NCBI RefSeq assembly: GCF_013373865.1
Contig: NC_050467.1
Coordinates: 30,542,890-30,606,889, forward strand
Origin: Monomorium pharaonis
Taxonomy: Eukaryota; Arthropoda; Insecta; Hymenoptera; Formicidae
Length of the DNA: 64,000 bases
Direction of reading: 5' to 3'
A program made the translations under genes and the position numbers. Below, one piece after another: positions 1 to 10,629 of the stretch; the stretch's first letter is position 1; each line of letters begins with the position of its first letter. The notes under the pieces were generated by a model, which made no database searches, had not been told where the DNA came from, and was given only the letters and a program-made list of their open reading frames with translations.

Positions 1-160
1 TGCCATATTATAAGGAATCCTTTTGATAAGGATTAATTGTCGATCCACTTCTAAATAATTATGAAACAACTCCTCTAGGTACAACCCTCTCCCCTCCCTT
101 GTGCCGCGATGAATTCTACAACACATAAAGTGAGTAGGCTCAATGATTGAAATATCGTCG

Positions 161-462
161 GTGAAATTAGAAAAGCCGGTATATTCGTGCTTAACGAAAC
201 CGTGAATTCCGCTAGCGAGCGTTCTATCGCTTGCCAGCGATATAAGTTAACAAAACCATAGATTCCGCTAGCGAGCATTCTATTGCTCGCCAGCGATATA
301 AGTGAACAAAACTGTAGATTCCGCTAGCGAGCATTCTATTGCTCGTCAGCGATATAAGTGAACAAAACTGTAGATTCCGCTAGCGAGCGTTCTATCGCTT
401 GCCAGCGATATAAGTTAGTTAATTATTCACAAGCACGAATATACTCGACGGCCCTAATTTCC
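161..462. repeat. 56-bp tandem repeat of hairpins flanked by an inverted repeat
   Basis: About four units with a 56-bp period occupy roughly 190-415; the shared block ATTCCGCTAGCGAGC begins at 206, 262, 318 and 374. Each unit can fold into a stem of about 12 bp with a 6-base TTCTAT loop (CGCTAGCGAGC..GCTCGCCAGCG). The array is bracketed by an imperfect inverted repeat, 161-192 against 431-462 (core AAGCACGAATATAC). No coding potential is apparent. It may be the end of a foldback element. The repeats are read directly from sequence; their origin is unknown. Confidence 0.8.
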
Positions 463-522
463 CTTGACGTAGAAAAATGCTTAACTAAGCGTTCAATCGC
501 TTAACCAAGCGTTTATTTGTAG

Positions 523-759
523 ACCATCAAGAAGAATCGCCACCGCGCTGGAAAAAGGAAAAGGGAAAAGATCCTCAAAGCTCAACAAAAAGCCCTAGAG
601 CGGGCTTTCGAGGAAATTGAGAATTTCGTGGGCTACCCGCTGGAACACACCCCCCTTCCTCCTCCTGTCATCGCGCGAGGTTTCGCGCAATCCGCTCGAC
701 AATTAGCGCAATGCTCCTTAGACAGCACTTGCTGTCTAAGCAATAATTTGGAATACTGA
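523..759 (+). other. Open reading frame fragment, Lys/Arg-rich then Pro-rich, unknown
   Basis: A 78-codon stretch without ATG runs from just after a TAG to a TGA. It starts strongly basic (KKNRHRAGKRKREK), continues as a probable amphipathic helix (KALERAFEEIENF), then has PLPPP. It lies between the hairpin array and a possible TATA-containing segment, so it could be the tail of a retroelement coding region. No family was recognised, and it may be chance. Confidence 0.2.
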
Positions 760-1015
760 CCGATTTACGCCCTCACGCAATCCTCCCCTTCTTTCGATCC
801 AACTACCGAATTATCGGATATATAAACCGGCGAAAGAAGGTGAGGATCGGGTCAATTCGAAGTAGACAAACTAAGACTACACACGACACTCTGCTTTGCG
901 GGGTCGTGTATCGCCGAGATAACTTGTTGTAAACACACAACCACGACGCTCTGCCTTGCGGGGTCGTGGACAACGAGCTAATAGACGCGACACTCTGCTT
1001 TGCGGGGTCGCGATC
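672..1015. repeat. Cluster of short palindromes and a three-copy GC-rich repeat
   Basis: Perfect or near-perfect hairpins follow one another: GCGCGAGGTTTCGCGC (near 674), TTAGACAGC-ACTT-GCTGTCTAA (near 718) and CCGAATTATCGG (near 806). Three copies of the motif CTCTGCYTTGCGGGGTCG lie at about 890, 950 and 990, and each is itself closed by CGAC/GTCG. A TATA-like ATATATAAA sits at about 818-826. The makeup resembles the hairpin-rich solo LTR at 4231-4733, but no LTR borders could be fixed here. Confidence 0.5.
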
Positions 1016-2194
1016 TACCCATTGTAACTGAATACAAGAATAAAAGTGTTCAAGACAAATAACGGTGTATGTGACGAAATACCTTCTTCGCGAGATCTCT
1101 GGCAGCGATCCCAAAATCGTACTCACAACGAGGGGTACAACACATTAAAAAAGCACCCCAAACATATGGAATTTAAAAACGTACTGCAATTTCCTCGTGA
1201 TAAACTGCCGAAACGATAAGTTTTATAAGCTAACTGCAGACGTCCTGAAAATATTAAATGTGTTATTATATTTTATATTATTATATCATAATTTTGCTTG
1301 GCAACTAAACATTGCAACGCTGCAACTAGTATGTAAGTTTAACATGACAACAATCGCCGTGCGCCGCGACGCGGTCGCCCAGCCGGCGCGGCGCGGCACG
1401 ACGGCGCGGTGTGAATTATTATTTTTAACCATGTTCCATCACTCCGATTGATTTGAAAAAAACATGTGTTAAAGAAGAAAATCTAGAGATGTTTTTGTGA
1501 AAATATAAAAGTGGTATCTCAAAACTATCACCCCCCAAAAAATTCATAAAGATTTTTCAAAATTCAAAAATTTTTTTATTGGGTTTTTTTTTAATCACAA
1601 AAATTACTTAAAATTTTCTTAAACTTGTCTAAACGATGTTTACAACATATATTTTTTCATTAAAATCGGTTCAACCATTTTCGAAAAAAACCACTTTCTT
1701 TATTTTTCTTTCCCCCTCCATAACTCCTCCAAAAATGAAATTTTGTAGCTAATATTTGGGGAAGTTTTATATCTCAAGGGTGCCAACTAATGATATCAAT
1801 TTGAGCTCGATTAGTGCGGGGGCAGATTTCACCTGCTTATTCCGCTATGCCCTTTCCAACTTTTCTGTAAGAACAGAATTTGCGTATACATTTCTCTTGC
1901 GAATGAATTCAAGAATCGATGGATAGTGAGAATGCATGAAAATAATACGACTCATATACGTGCCTTTTTCTTGTGTGCTTATTCTTTCTTTGACATTCTC
2001 TTCACGCGGCGCAGAAATACCGACAAGTGATGGGACACAGTGTACCATCGCCGCAAACACGTTAATGTAATAGGGGGTGTTGCGCTATAATTTTCTGTAC
2101 ATGTATGTTTTCTGTACACGTTCTGATTTTAACGTCCGTTTTGGGTTAATACATTTAAGTAATTTACCCGGGGACGGACAAATTTGTGAGAAAA
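1016..2194. other. No recognisable gene; low-complexity and unassigned sequence
   Basis: This stretch holds a GC-rich patch of CGCGGC-type words (about 1360-1410), then T- and A-rich sequence to about 1800. Short open frames exist on both strands but none shows a domain, convincing splice sites or codon structure. A similar CGCGGC-type patch recurs near 9905-9945, so both may belong to one uncharacterised repeat. Confidence 0.4.
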
Positions 2195-2640
2195 TTAATC
2201 TTCACCAAAATGATAACGAATTTTATAAATTTGATAAGGAGGATCTGTTTTCTTGATATTTAAAAAATGAGGAAAGTTAATTTCAAAATCATTCCTGTTG
2301 AGTTTATATTTATTTTGTTCTGAAGGTTTTTCAAAAGATTGGGACAAAAGTTTATCTAATTCAGTTATTAATATCACAGGATCGCGATTTGAGATTATTG
2401 CTTGATTAATTTGATATCTCAATCTTTTAATTCTCACACGTTTACCACTTTTTTTAGGCATTAAATATTTTAGAGTTAGATTTAAATTTAAAAATTCTCT
2501 TGCCACACCTGAGGAAGAGTCAAGATTCAGGCGATCTGTTACCACGCTAACATTAGCGACAGGACCCGAAAGATCTGTCTCAATGCTTTCGGCAGCGAAA
2601 GAGTTTTGATTTGATCTGTTGCCACTTAAATGGCAGCGAC
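2195..2640 (-). CDS. Unknown ORF, basic centre and acidic tail
   Basis: A minus-strand frame stays open for about 150 codons. No ATG is evident at its 5' end, so it may be an exon or the 3' part of a larger frame. It has a Ser/Asn-rich start, a basic segment (PKKSGKRVRIKRLR), a helical segment (ITELDKLLSQS) and a polar C-terminus ending HFGED. A retroelement accessory or gag-related product is possible from its surroundings, but no family was recognised. The stretch from 2641 to about 3200 has no feature I can name. Confidence 0.3.
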
Positions 2641-4198
2641 AAAATTAGAAGAAAACCTTAAATGATCTTGAAAGAGAAATCAAGTTAATTACCTTTATTC
2701 CGAAAATCTGATTTCAAAACAACAAACCTTAAGGTTTTAGACCTGGATGATGCTACAGGCTAACTGCAGATCAAAAGAGTCGTTCGGTAAAACTAAGATT
2801 TAAAAGTTCCGACAAAGATTGAGACTAAACTGTACTGAGCTAAACTGAGCTTAACAATTCTAACTAAGCATTTTGATTTCCTTATTTATATCTAATTTCC
2901 GTCTACTTTTTTCCCCTACACAAACTTAATTCCTAGTGGAGAAGGAAAGTTTTGTTTCAGGGTGTAACCTTATGCTCTATCGATTTTGATTCTGATATCG
3001 ACCTGTGCCTGGTATCACCAGTAACCAAATAAAAAATTAATACTCGTGCATTCCAATATTAAGATTCAGTTTAAAATAATTATTATTGCAGTTTAAATTT
3101 AGATGTTCCGCGTTACATACGCATAAAATTACCATCTCGTCGTTTTGTCGCTGTGAAGTTCGAAGTGCCTCAACTTCAGCGAAAAATAGCCGTGCGTTTT
3201 GTTTCGTTTCAAGAAAAATGAGTTCTAACGACGGCAGTGAACATTGGAACGAGGCTAGTATGTACTGTGTTATTAATATTAATTATTTAATTGATTGTAT
3301 ATTGAAAGAGTTTAGTGGTGACACGTTTGTACGTAACCTCTATTTAATAATTCAATTGATACATTGTTCTCACTGTTCTCAGAGCTTACAAAGCTTAATT
3401 AATCAACGGAATTAATATTATATTTTATGCTTTACAGAAAAATGAAATCGTTCACACATGTGGACTGTGCGAGATGATTTGCACGCCCAATGAAGTACAA
3501 AGCCATTCCTGGAGTTTTTCGCCAATTATTATCTGGACAAGCAGACGTATTATTTTTATTCGCAGTGTGGTAAGTATTTTGCAGTGAAATGCATACTATT
3601 GTTAAAAATTTAATACGTGTGCTAGTACAATAAAGTTTTTGTATGTGCAGAAGATGAAAAAATTCTGCGTAGAAGCCTGGCACTGAACAATATGTTTTGG
3701 AGGCGCTTGTTTGAAAGAATGCGGAAGAGAACGTTCAGGAGGCAGAAATGACAGACGAGGAGGGCTTCGACATAGAAAATCTTCCGGAGAATCAAAATTT
3801 CCGGAAGATTTTTTATAGAAGAGCGTCTTATCGAGGCGATTCGGAGACGACCGCCTCTTTGGAACTTTAGGCTCCCAATTTCAGAAAGGGGCGTTTGGAG
3901 CAAAGAGAAGTTGTGGATTGATGTCGTCGCAGTAATGAAAGCTACAATTTTTTGGATCATATGTATGTGTAATAAGGTTTATTATGACTCAATGTGCTTT
4001 CTTGTTTCGCAGGTGTGGTTATTTTAGCTGATGCCAAAAAAAGTGAAAAACTCTATCGGGTACATTCAGGAGGCATCGGAAAAATGCGGAGTTGCCAAGT
4101 GGTTCAGCAGCTCAAAAAATGTCCAAGTGGATTCACTTCGAACAAATGAGCTTCCTTCAAGATGTAAGCCTTGAAAACAAGTATGTATAAACTGTACA

Positions 4199-4928
4199 TA
4201 ATAGAAATAACAAATTATAAAGATCACAATTGTTGTGCCCCTTGTTTAAGAGACACGGTATTTGGAAATCGCTGCCGTAATTCTCGGGTCAGGTTCTGTG
4301 AGAGATAAAGCCGTTTGCAGAATAACACTATATATATTTTTTTTCTTAGTTACAAATGAGTTACACTGATTCATTACTGAATAACCCGTGACAAATATGT
4401 AATGTCGAGCGACATACGTTCGTCGCTGTACACTATTCGATTGAGCCCGCTCGTTATCTTTACATCGGTGTTTATATACACCGATTTTTGGCGTATAACC
4501 GGGGAGGGTACTTCCGCGGTCACTGGCCTTCGGTCAGTGCACTTGCTTAGCCAGCAATTGCTGGCTACGCAGATTCCATCCCAAAATCAGGAGATTTTGG
4601 ATGTTGTTTATTAAGTAACCGGATGCATTGCGACGCCCGGTATGTAAGCCGGGCGATGTTGCACGCGCGAGGTGTCACTTGACACCTTTATCGCTTGCGA
4701 TATTCTTGGTGTGAGTGTATCACACTCACAACACAATATTAAACTATCAGTGGTATAAAAAAGACCATTGCATTTCACATGCAAGACCATTGCATTTCAT
4801 GCTTTCTGAATAAAATTTGGTGAGTTGCACCTGTGCGCACTAATAACCGCGTTGACTCTCATTGGTCTTTTTTATACCACTGATTGTTTGTAAATATTGT
4901 GATCTTTATAATTTGTTATTTCTATTAG
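4199..4928. mobile_element. MITE with long inverted repeats, interrupted by a solo LTR
   Basis: The left arm (AATAGAAATAACAAATTATA from about 4199, resuming after 4737 with CAGTGGTATAAAAAAGACC) is mirrored by the right arm (about 4858-4928). Without the 503-bp LTR the element would be about 225 bp. A related half-copy (TTCTCATTGATCTTTTTTAT) follows to about 4970. No transposase is encoded. It sits in an intron of the MADF-type remnant. The superfamily is uncertain. Confidence 0.65.
4231..4733. mobile_element. Solo LTR, 503 bp, TSD CAAT, packed with hairpins
   Basis: The segment begins TGTTGTG and ends CACAACA and is flanked on both sides by CAAT (4227-4230 and 4734-4737), the signature of a retrotransposon LTR left by recombination. 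A TATA box lies inside a hairpin (CGGTGTTTATATACACCG, near 4466). At least seven further unrelated hairpins follow between 4520 and 4730, for example TAGCCAGC/GCTGGCTA, CGCCCGG/CCGGGCG and AGGTGTC/GACACCT. It is inserted in the left half of a MITE, so it is younger than that MITE. Confidence 0.8.
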
Positions 4929-5391
4929 TTCTCATTGATCTTTTTTATACCATTGATTGTTTAATAGAACTAAGTAACGTAGAAATAATGTATCTACATA
5001 TATATATTATATATATATATATGAATTAATGGAAATTATTTCTTGCAATTTCAGTACGACATCGAACATCTCCGAACAAGATGACACATCGGCCGATGCT
5101 GATTGTACGTCCGACAGCGTGGACGATAGTGCGAGTAGCGGACGTATAACACGTATGAATAAATCAACGAAGAAAGACAATTTTATGGACGAAATACGAG
5201 AATTAATACAGGAACCCATAAACATCCGACATACAACAAAATGTCTCGAGTCCATTTATTGGATTCTGCGCCACGGTCGCATATAAACTTGGTATGCTGA
5301 GCGAAGATGCACAGGACAGAACAATGATGCAAATACTCTAAGTATTACGTGAAGAACGCCACAGGAACCAAGTTAATTTAGCTTTATTTAG

Positions 5392-5661
5392 GTGATATAT
5401 TTTGTGATATATGTTGATATATTGTGATGTATATTAAGTGTTACATAATATATTGATTATTTATATATTAAATAGTTGATAGTTGAAAACCAGTTGATCA
5501 GGTGTACATACACAAAGAAGTACATATGTTTAGTATATATTGTGTATATTTATATATTTTAAAATTGTCATAATTATAAATATATAATACAACCGATATA
5601 GTACAACAGATATTATATCAATATATACAATATATATTATATATTATTTTTTTTATGACGG
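5392..5661. other. AT-rich spacer, no gene seen
   Basis: Very AT-rich sequence (many TATATAT runs) separates the MADF-type remnant from the 3' end of the opposing transposase gene. Nothing codes here. Confidence 0.5.
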
Positions 5662-7127
5662 TTATTTTGCCAAGGTACTTCTTATCGAATTCTTCATTGC
5701 AAAAGTATCCCGTATCCCATCGCAAAATTCATCCCGTATTTGAATATGGTTTCGCGCACTAGTATTCGAGCCACAACGACCAATCTCTTGAAAAGCGCAG
5801 CCATCTTCGAATATTTTCCGCCAAGAACCTGGTGTGAAACTATTTGGATCATTGGCGTCAATTTCATCCACCATACCCGCAGAAACTTATTTTTGCCAAC
5901 GTCGTCTTTTCTGATCCAATTATGCAGACAAACCGTCGCCTGCACCATCAATTTAGCATTCTCTAGGAAAGCAATAATTGGTTTGTGATATATTCGCCAC
6001 TGGCTAGCTAAAATTCCGAAAGTATTTTCGATAAGTCTTCTCGCACGGCTTAACCAGTAATTGAAGATGTCCTGCTCCAGTGTTAATCCGTTCTTGCCTG
6101 AATAGGGGCGAAGCAAATATGATTTTAAAGGGAATGCTTCGTCTCCCACAAGACAGTATGGGAGAATTCGTCCTCCTACAACAGCTGATGGCTTTGGTAC
6201 ATTTATGCAGTTTGCATTGAAGTTCTTGTCGAAAGCACTGTTGCTGAAAATATCTCCATCGCTTCGTCGTCCGTAAGCTCCAATGTCAACGGAACGGAAT
6301 ATGTAGTATGCATCACAAATGGCCATTAATATTACACTATGAGCATGCTTGTAGTTATAGTACGTTGAGCCAACATTGTTGGGACACTGAAACAAAATTA
6401 ACAGTTTAATTTTGAAAACTGACAATATAGTTTTCCACATACTGAATACATACTTGAATTATTACATGTTTTCTATCGATGGCACCAATGCAATGAGTGA
6501 AATTAAACAATTCTTCAAAATCATTTGCAATTTCGAGCCAGTCTTCTTCCGACAATGCTGGCGATAAAACCAAAGGACACAAACTGTTCCAAATTACTTC
6601 GCACGTCTCTCGAATAATATTGCCAACTGTTGCTATCCCAACCAAATACTGATATGACATTGATGTCATTGAATCACCAAAAACAAGGTATCTAGAACAT
6701 TGTAGAGATACAAAAATATATAATATGTAAGCAATATCAAAGTAATGAACAACAGTTTTGTCTATAAAATTGCAATAATAAAATTAAAATGTTTACAAAC
6801 CTTAATGTTATTGCCAAATGTTCTTTCGGTGTTATAGACTCTCGAATAACATTTTGTTTTGTCAATAGCGGATTGTGTTGTGATTGTGTTGACACAATTG
6901 TGTTGCGGACATTCAGAAATAATTGTGGAATCGTACTCCATCCTTTATGGTCAGTTTCGGAATTGACACATGGTAAAAACTGTGCTCCGATCGATTCTTC
7001 AGATATGGTGCTACCCAGTATTGCTTCTTCTTATACGTCTTTTCTCTTTTTTGTAGCTTTTCCAAACCTATCTCCTACCGTATCCGCTACAATTATTCTC
7101 CCTACGTTTCCCAATGCTAGCAAGTCG
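5662..7127 (-). pseudogene. PIF/Harbinger transposase (HARBI1-like, DDE_Tnp_4), frameshifted
   Basis: Three exons are visible on the minus strand: about 7127-6801 (N-terminal helical region, donor GTTTGT), 6691-6454 (donor GTATGT) and 6386-5662 (TTTCAG acceptor). The catalytic acidic triad is in its usual contexts: D in GAIDRKHV, D in VGDEAFPL, E in RRLIENTFG. A frameshift near 5870 moves the last ~70 codons into another frame, so no intact product is made. Such enzymes cut and paste elements into TWA sites. Its partner is the plus-strand MADF-type remnant. The domain call is firm; element ends were not identified. Confidence 0.85.
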
Positions 7128-7615
7128 TAATCAACAATAGAAGATTAAATGTTACTCTAGATGCCTGCCAAAAACATTCCTACATGCATCCTACTAGGAT
7201 GCATGTAAAATGGTTTTAGCAGACATTTATTGATGAATTCATCGTGCAAAATTAATGTTGTAGAACACAAATGTAGCGAAAAATATATTGCGTCATCCTA
7301 TGCATGAAAAATTGTAAAATATTATTCGCATACCAGTTGTATTTGTCTACTCGTGCTACCTGAGTTTGTAATAGACAATATTATAGAATGAAAAAATATG
7401 ACTGTGTTTTATGCATGTGTTTGTTAGTTTATTCACACATGTATATATGAAATAAAAAAGACTTATTTCACAATATTTTATAATAAATGTGATTTTATTG
7501 TAAATATATTTTTAATTAAAGAATATAGTTCTTTTATTCAATGTACGAAAAATTTGTTTTATGCTTATATCGTGTATATTTTTAAATAATTTTTAAATAA
7601 ATTTATATTTATAGC
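7128..7615. other. AT-rich non-coding stretch
   Basis: No gene, promoter or repeat could be recognised. A short perfect palindrome (CATCCTACTAGGATG, near 7187) is the only structure that stands out. Confidence 0.4.
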
Positions 7616-7873
7616 AAATCAAGGTAGCTGTTAGGAAGGAGATGCAAAAGCAAAAGAAAAAAGCGTACGCTGTTGGAACGTACGCACAACATAGTTCTGC
7701 ATACGCTTCATCAACGTACGCTTCATCAGGGTACGCAGCCTCCACCGTCGTATCTACCACCGCCTCTACCGTCATATCCACCACGGCCTCCACCGTCGTA
7801 TCCACCGTCGCCTTCACCGATGTATCAATCGCCTTCGCCAATGTACCATTACTATCGCAATTATTACTATTAA
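7616..7873 (+). pseudogene. Exon-like segment encoding a Tyr/Ala/Ser then Pro/Tyr-rich tail
   Basis: It follows a plausible acceptor (TTTATAG). One frame begins basic (VAVRKEMQKQKKK) and becomes Tyr/Ala/Ser-rich; the continuation in another frame from about 7730 is Pro/Tyr-rich, with PPPSY repeated, and ends in a Tyr-rich stretch before TAA. The switch of composition between frames suggests one frameshift. It could be the last exon of the plus-strand MADF-type gene, whose intron would then contain the whole opposing transposase. No domain is recognised; PPSY words could be WW-domain ligands but may be composition only. Confidence 0.35.
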
Positions 7874-8395
7874 AAGATATACAAGTAAAAAAATTAACAA
7901 ATACCTATATAATATATTTTAAATATACAATAAATATATAATAAATATTTTTTGAATGTAAGAAATAAAAAAAGTTCAAGCCGAGTACGTCCTGTGCTTT
8001 TGCTTCATTAAACATCATACATATAATAAAATTGCTAATAGATTTTTAATTATTATTTTAGTGTCTGATATTTTAAATCAAAATAAATTTGATAGCTGAA
8101 TTCAAGATAGCAGTAATTATTAATAGCGTCCAAACCAAAAAAAGAAATATATATAGGAAAAAATACATAGAAAAAAAAGAGAAAAATATAACGCGCGCTA
8201 TTTTTATGACACAACTTTTTTACGTTGTGTAAAAAGTATGGATGGGACCAATCGTTCATTATATTTCTTTTTTTATTTTGGATACAGTGCGTATAAAAAA
8301 TTAATCGTACAATAAATAGTAATTGTGCTTCATTGGTATAAAAAAATTTTTTGTACAAAAAAGTTTAAAACATTTATCTTACGTTAATCAACATT
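7874..8395. other. AT-rich spacer without a supported gene
   Basis: A minus-strand open frame at 8053-8358 is Phe/Tyr/Lys-rich, as expected from AT-rich DNA, and has no recognisable feature. Nothing else is seen. Confidence 0.4.
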
Positions 8396-8548
8396 TTCTA
8401 AACAGACGCATTTAGTTTTAATAATTTAATGACCAGTACCATCTAAACAAACACATTGTTAGTGATTACACCATTATTGTCTAAATAAACGCATCAGGCA
8501 TTATTAATTTTACCAGTACCGTCTAAATAGACGCATGAAGTATTGTTA
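8396..8548. repeat. Degenerate tandem repeat, about 40 bp, four copies
   Basis: The motif TCTAAAYARACGCAT recurs at about 8396, 8443, 8479 and 8521. Between copies are related blocks (CCAGTACCRTCTAAA; TTATTAATTTTA). No function is apparent. The following stretch to 9045 contains nothing I can assign. Confidence 0.6.
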
Positions 8549-9049
8549 ATTTTATATTTATAGAATGGGCTCCTCCATCGCCCAGTCCCGTGAAACACAA
8601 TCAACATTTCTTTGTTTCTCCGCTTTAAAATGTACATTTTTAAAACAATTTTATCAATTGTAAATAGTAAATTAATGAAAGCTTATCGTACGTTTACAAT
8701 AGATTCTTTCTTCCGTATTATGGCTCAAGCGGCTCGAGCTCTTTCTTTGGCGCGCTCTCATTCGCATAATTTGAAAAATTAATATCTTGATTATTGGTGG
8801 ATCTAACCCAAGACCTAACTCAAGATAATGTTGGACTTTTATGTTCATCTCGATTTCTTTTACCTTTTTATGAATATTGAGCCACATGGTCAGGGACACC
8901 CCGTAGATTTACATGTATATATGCTACTATCTAGCTGTAGCTGAGTGATAGCAGAATAAGAAGGGTCACTTCACATTATACGGCACGTATTGGCAACGAT
9001 ACGAACCGGCCCTGACACAAAATATTAAAATATGCGTTTTTACCCAGAC

Positions 9050-9285
9050 AGCACACAATATTTATAAAATATTTACAAAATATTTATAATATTTATTTGA
9101 ATATTTTATAAATATTCATCCAAATATTTTGTAAATATTTTTGTGGTCTTAGATTTGACAGATCATAAAGATTTACCATAAATATTATAAAAATATTTAT
9201 AAAATATTTATAAATATTTACAAAATATTACTTATACAAACCTTTATTTTTTATTTACCATAAATATTTTATAAAATATGTAATC
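9050..9285. repeat. AT-rich self-complementary repeat (AAATATTTATAAAATATTT)
   Basis: Repeated AAATATTTATAAAATATTT-type words on both sides of a short unique centre (TGTGGTCTTAGATTTGACAG) let this segment fold on itself. It is probably an AT-rich MITE. No terminal duplication could be fixed. Confidence 0.5.
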
Positions 9286-9363
9286 TAGATTTTAATAATA
9301 TGTTGAATAAAGATTTTTTCTTCGTGTCTATGGTCTGTACCGTATATTGTGAACCAACCCTAA

Positions 9364-9893
9364 AGGTGGAAACACATAAAATTACAGGAGCCATAAGGCA
9401 GAATGCAGAAGCCATAGCGCATGTGCTATGGTATTACTTTATCTGTCCATGGTTTGCTTCCAATATCCCCAGCGACGATAAGCCGCGTGCCATCTGTTTC
9501 CTCGCTTTTAGTCCAGATGTCTATAGATAGCGAAACCAAATCGTTGCACGAAGGTATCATAATTAAATCGGTCAGCAATACGAGTGACCCGAAGTCTAAA
9601 ATAACAAATCGACGAGCTCCCGAGTACATCCGTTCGACGACCAGCGCTTGTTGAGGCGGCCAGCACAGTAATCTTCCCCATGGAAATGTAACATCTTCTG
9701 GCTGCAACATACAGAATTTATTAATCGCTAGTAAAATAATTAATTTTTAATCTTACACACATTTCTCAAACGCAATGTGCCGAAAATATAAAAAAGTGAA
9801 ATGCTACTTCATGCAAAATGTAATACTATAGCGCATGCGTTATGGCTTCTGTATTCTGTCTTATGGCTTCTGAAATTTTATGTACTTCCACCT
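9364..9893. mobile_element. 530-bp TIR element (TSD TAA) carrying a host-gene exon
   Basis: The terminal inverted repeats are about 75 bp and close to identical: 9364-9437 starts AGGTGGAA and 9818-9893 ends TTCCACCT; both contain CATAAAATT, CAGAATRCAGAAGCCATA and GTATTAC. The element is flanked by TAA on both sides (9361-9363 and 9894-9896), the TWA target typical of PIF/Harbinger. It has no transposase. The interior is a 264-bp exon resembling BIRC6 plus a short piece of upstream intron, so it looks like a transduplicating (Pack-type) non-autonomous transposon. Confidence 0.8.
9438..9701 (-). pseudogene. Captured exon resembling BIRC6/Bruce
   Basis: An 88-codon minus-strand exon, phase 0 at both ends, is bordered by a good acceptor (TTGCAG) and a donor (GTAATA) that lies within the transposon's terminal repeat. 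Its residues include QALVVERMYSGARRFV, LLTDLIMIPSCNDL and VSLSIDIWT, which I recognise as similar to the conserved segment of the giant ubiquitin-conjugating/IAP protein BIRC6 (Bruce). The reading frame is fully open, but only one exon is present and it is enclosed in a transposon. It is therefore a gene fragment, not the functional gene. Identity rests on recalled family sequence. Confidence 0.65.
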
Positions 9894-9896
9894 TAA

Positions 9897-10485
9897 TAGA
9901 GTGCGACAGCGGCGCCGCGTGGCGCGACATGACGCGACGCGGCGTGACAACAATCAGATTACATAGATCTGTCACAAGAGTTTACATTATAGTGCAATAT
10001 AAAAACAAAGTTATCAAGTTATAATATACACGGTGCAAAAACAGTGTCTCTGTTTGCCATCAGGGTCGAAAAAAAGGATGAATATAAAGGTTAGTATAAG
10101 TTATGTAAAATATCAAAAGTTTGACAAATGTATAGACAGGCAGATAGACAAACAGACAGTCTATATCACAATCTTTTTGTTAAATATAAGTTTTAAATAT
10201 TTGAGATAAAAAGTAATCTGTAACAGTCTTTCCACAATTATCTCTCAAATTATTTGTTGTCCGAAAGAATGTTTCGAAAAAATCTAACTGTCTAAGAGAA
10301 TATTTTATTATTTGCACAATATTATTTGAGTAAAATGCAAGATTACAAAGAAATCCTTAATTGTTTTATTGAACCACATATTTTTCTTGTATTATGTCTG
10401 TTGATGGATTTTTATTGTAATATATATTTATGTACCATACTTTTCTGTTTGCTAATGTGTATTAATATGTTTACTTTTTTTACAG
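9897..10485. other. No recognised gene
   Basis: A GC-rich CGCGGC-type patch (about 9905-9945) is followed by AT-rich sequence. The patch resembles that near 1360-1410. Nothing else is assignable. Confidence 0.35.
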
Positions 10486-10588
10486 GTGCCAGTTATGAAA
10501 GAAGCTTCTAATAAGAAAAGTACAATAAAGCTTCGGAGGAGGTGTACTCAAGTATTAGTATGGATATACATAACACCAGAAAGTAAAG
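10486..10588 (+). other. Possible orphan exon
   Basis: A 103-bp open segment lies between a pyrimidine-rich acceptor (TTTTTTTACAG) and a donor (GTACGT). It encodes a short basic stretch (KEASNKKSTIKLRRRCTQ). No neighbouring exon or family was recognised, so it could be chance. Confidence 0.25.
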
Positions 10589-10629
10589 GTACGTACAGCA
10601 ATATAATAAAAATCAGAAGCGTCTTTCTT

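Larger units (their letters stand above)
3219..5391 (+). pseudogene. MADF/BESS-type DNA-binding protein remnant of a Harbinger-like region
   Basis: Several exon-like pieces can be placed: an ATG at 3219; 3439-3571 with a possible zinc-finger core (CGLCEMICTPNEVQSH); a piece at about 3809-3960 containing the MADF signature (RLIEAIRRRPPLWNF..LW); a second half at 4012-4182 (KWIHFEQMSFLQDV) followed by GTATGT; and 5052-5391 (TTTCAG acceptor), acidic then a BESS-like tail. Frameshifts occur inside several pieces, for example near 5255, plus an in-frame stop near 5340, so it is decayed. MADF/Myb-like proteins are the usual second gene of PIF/Harbinger transposons and help the transposase bind DNA. 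The long intron 4183-5051 holds later insertions. Confidence 0.6.

Noticed and set aside
161..462. CRISPR-like array
   Set aside because: Units are contiguous 56-bp repeats without unique spacers, and the setting is eukaryotic.
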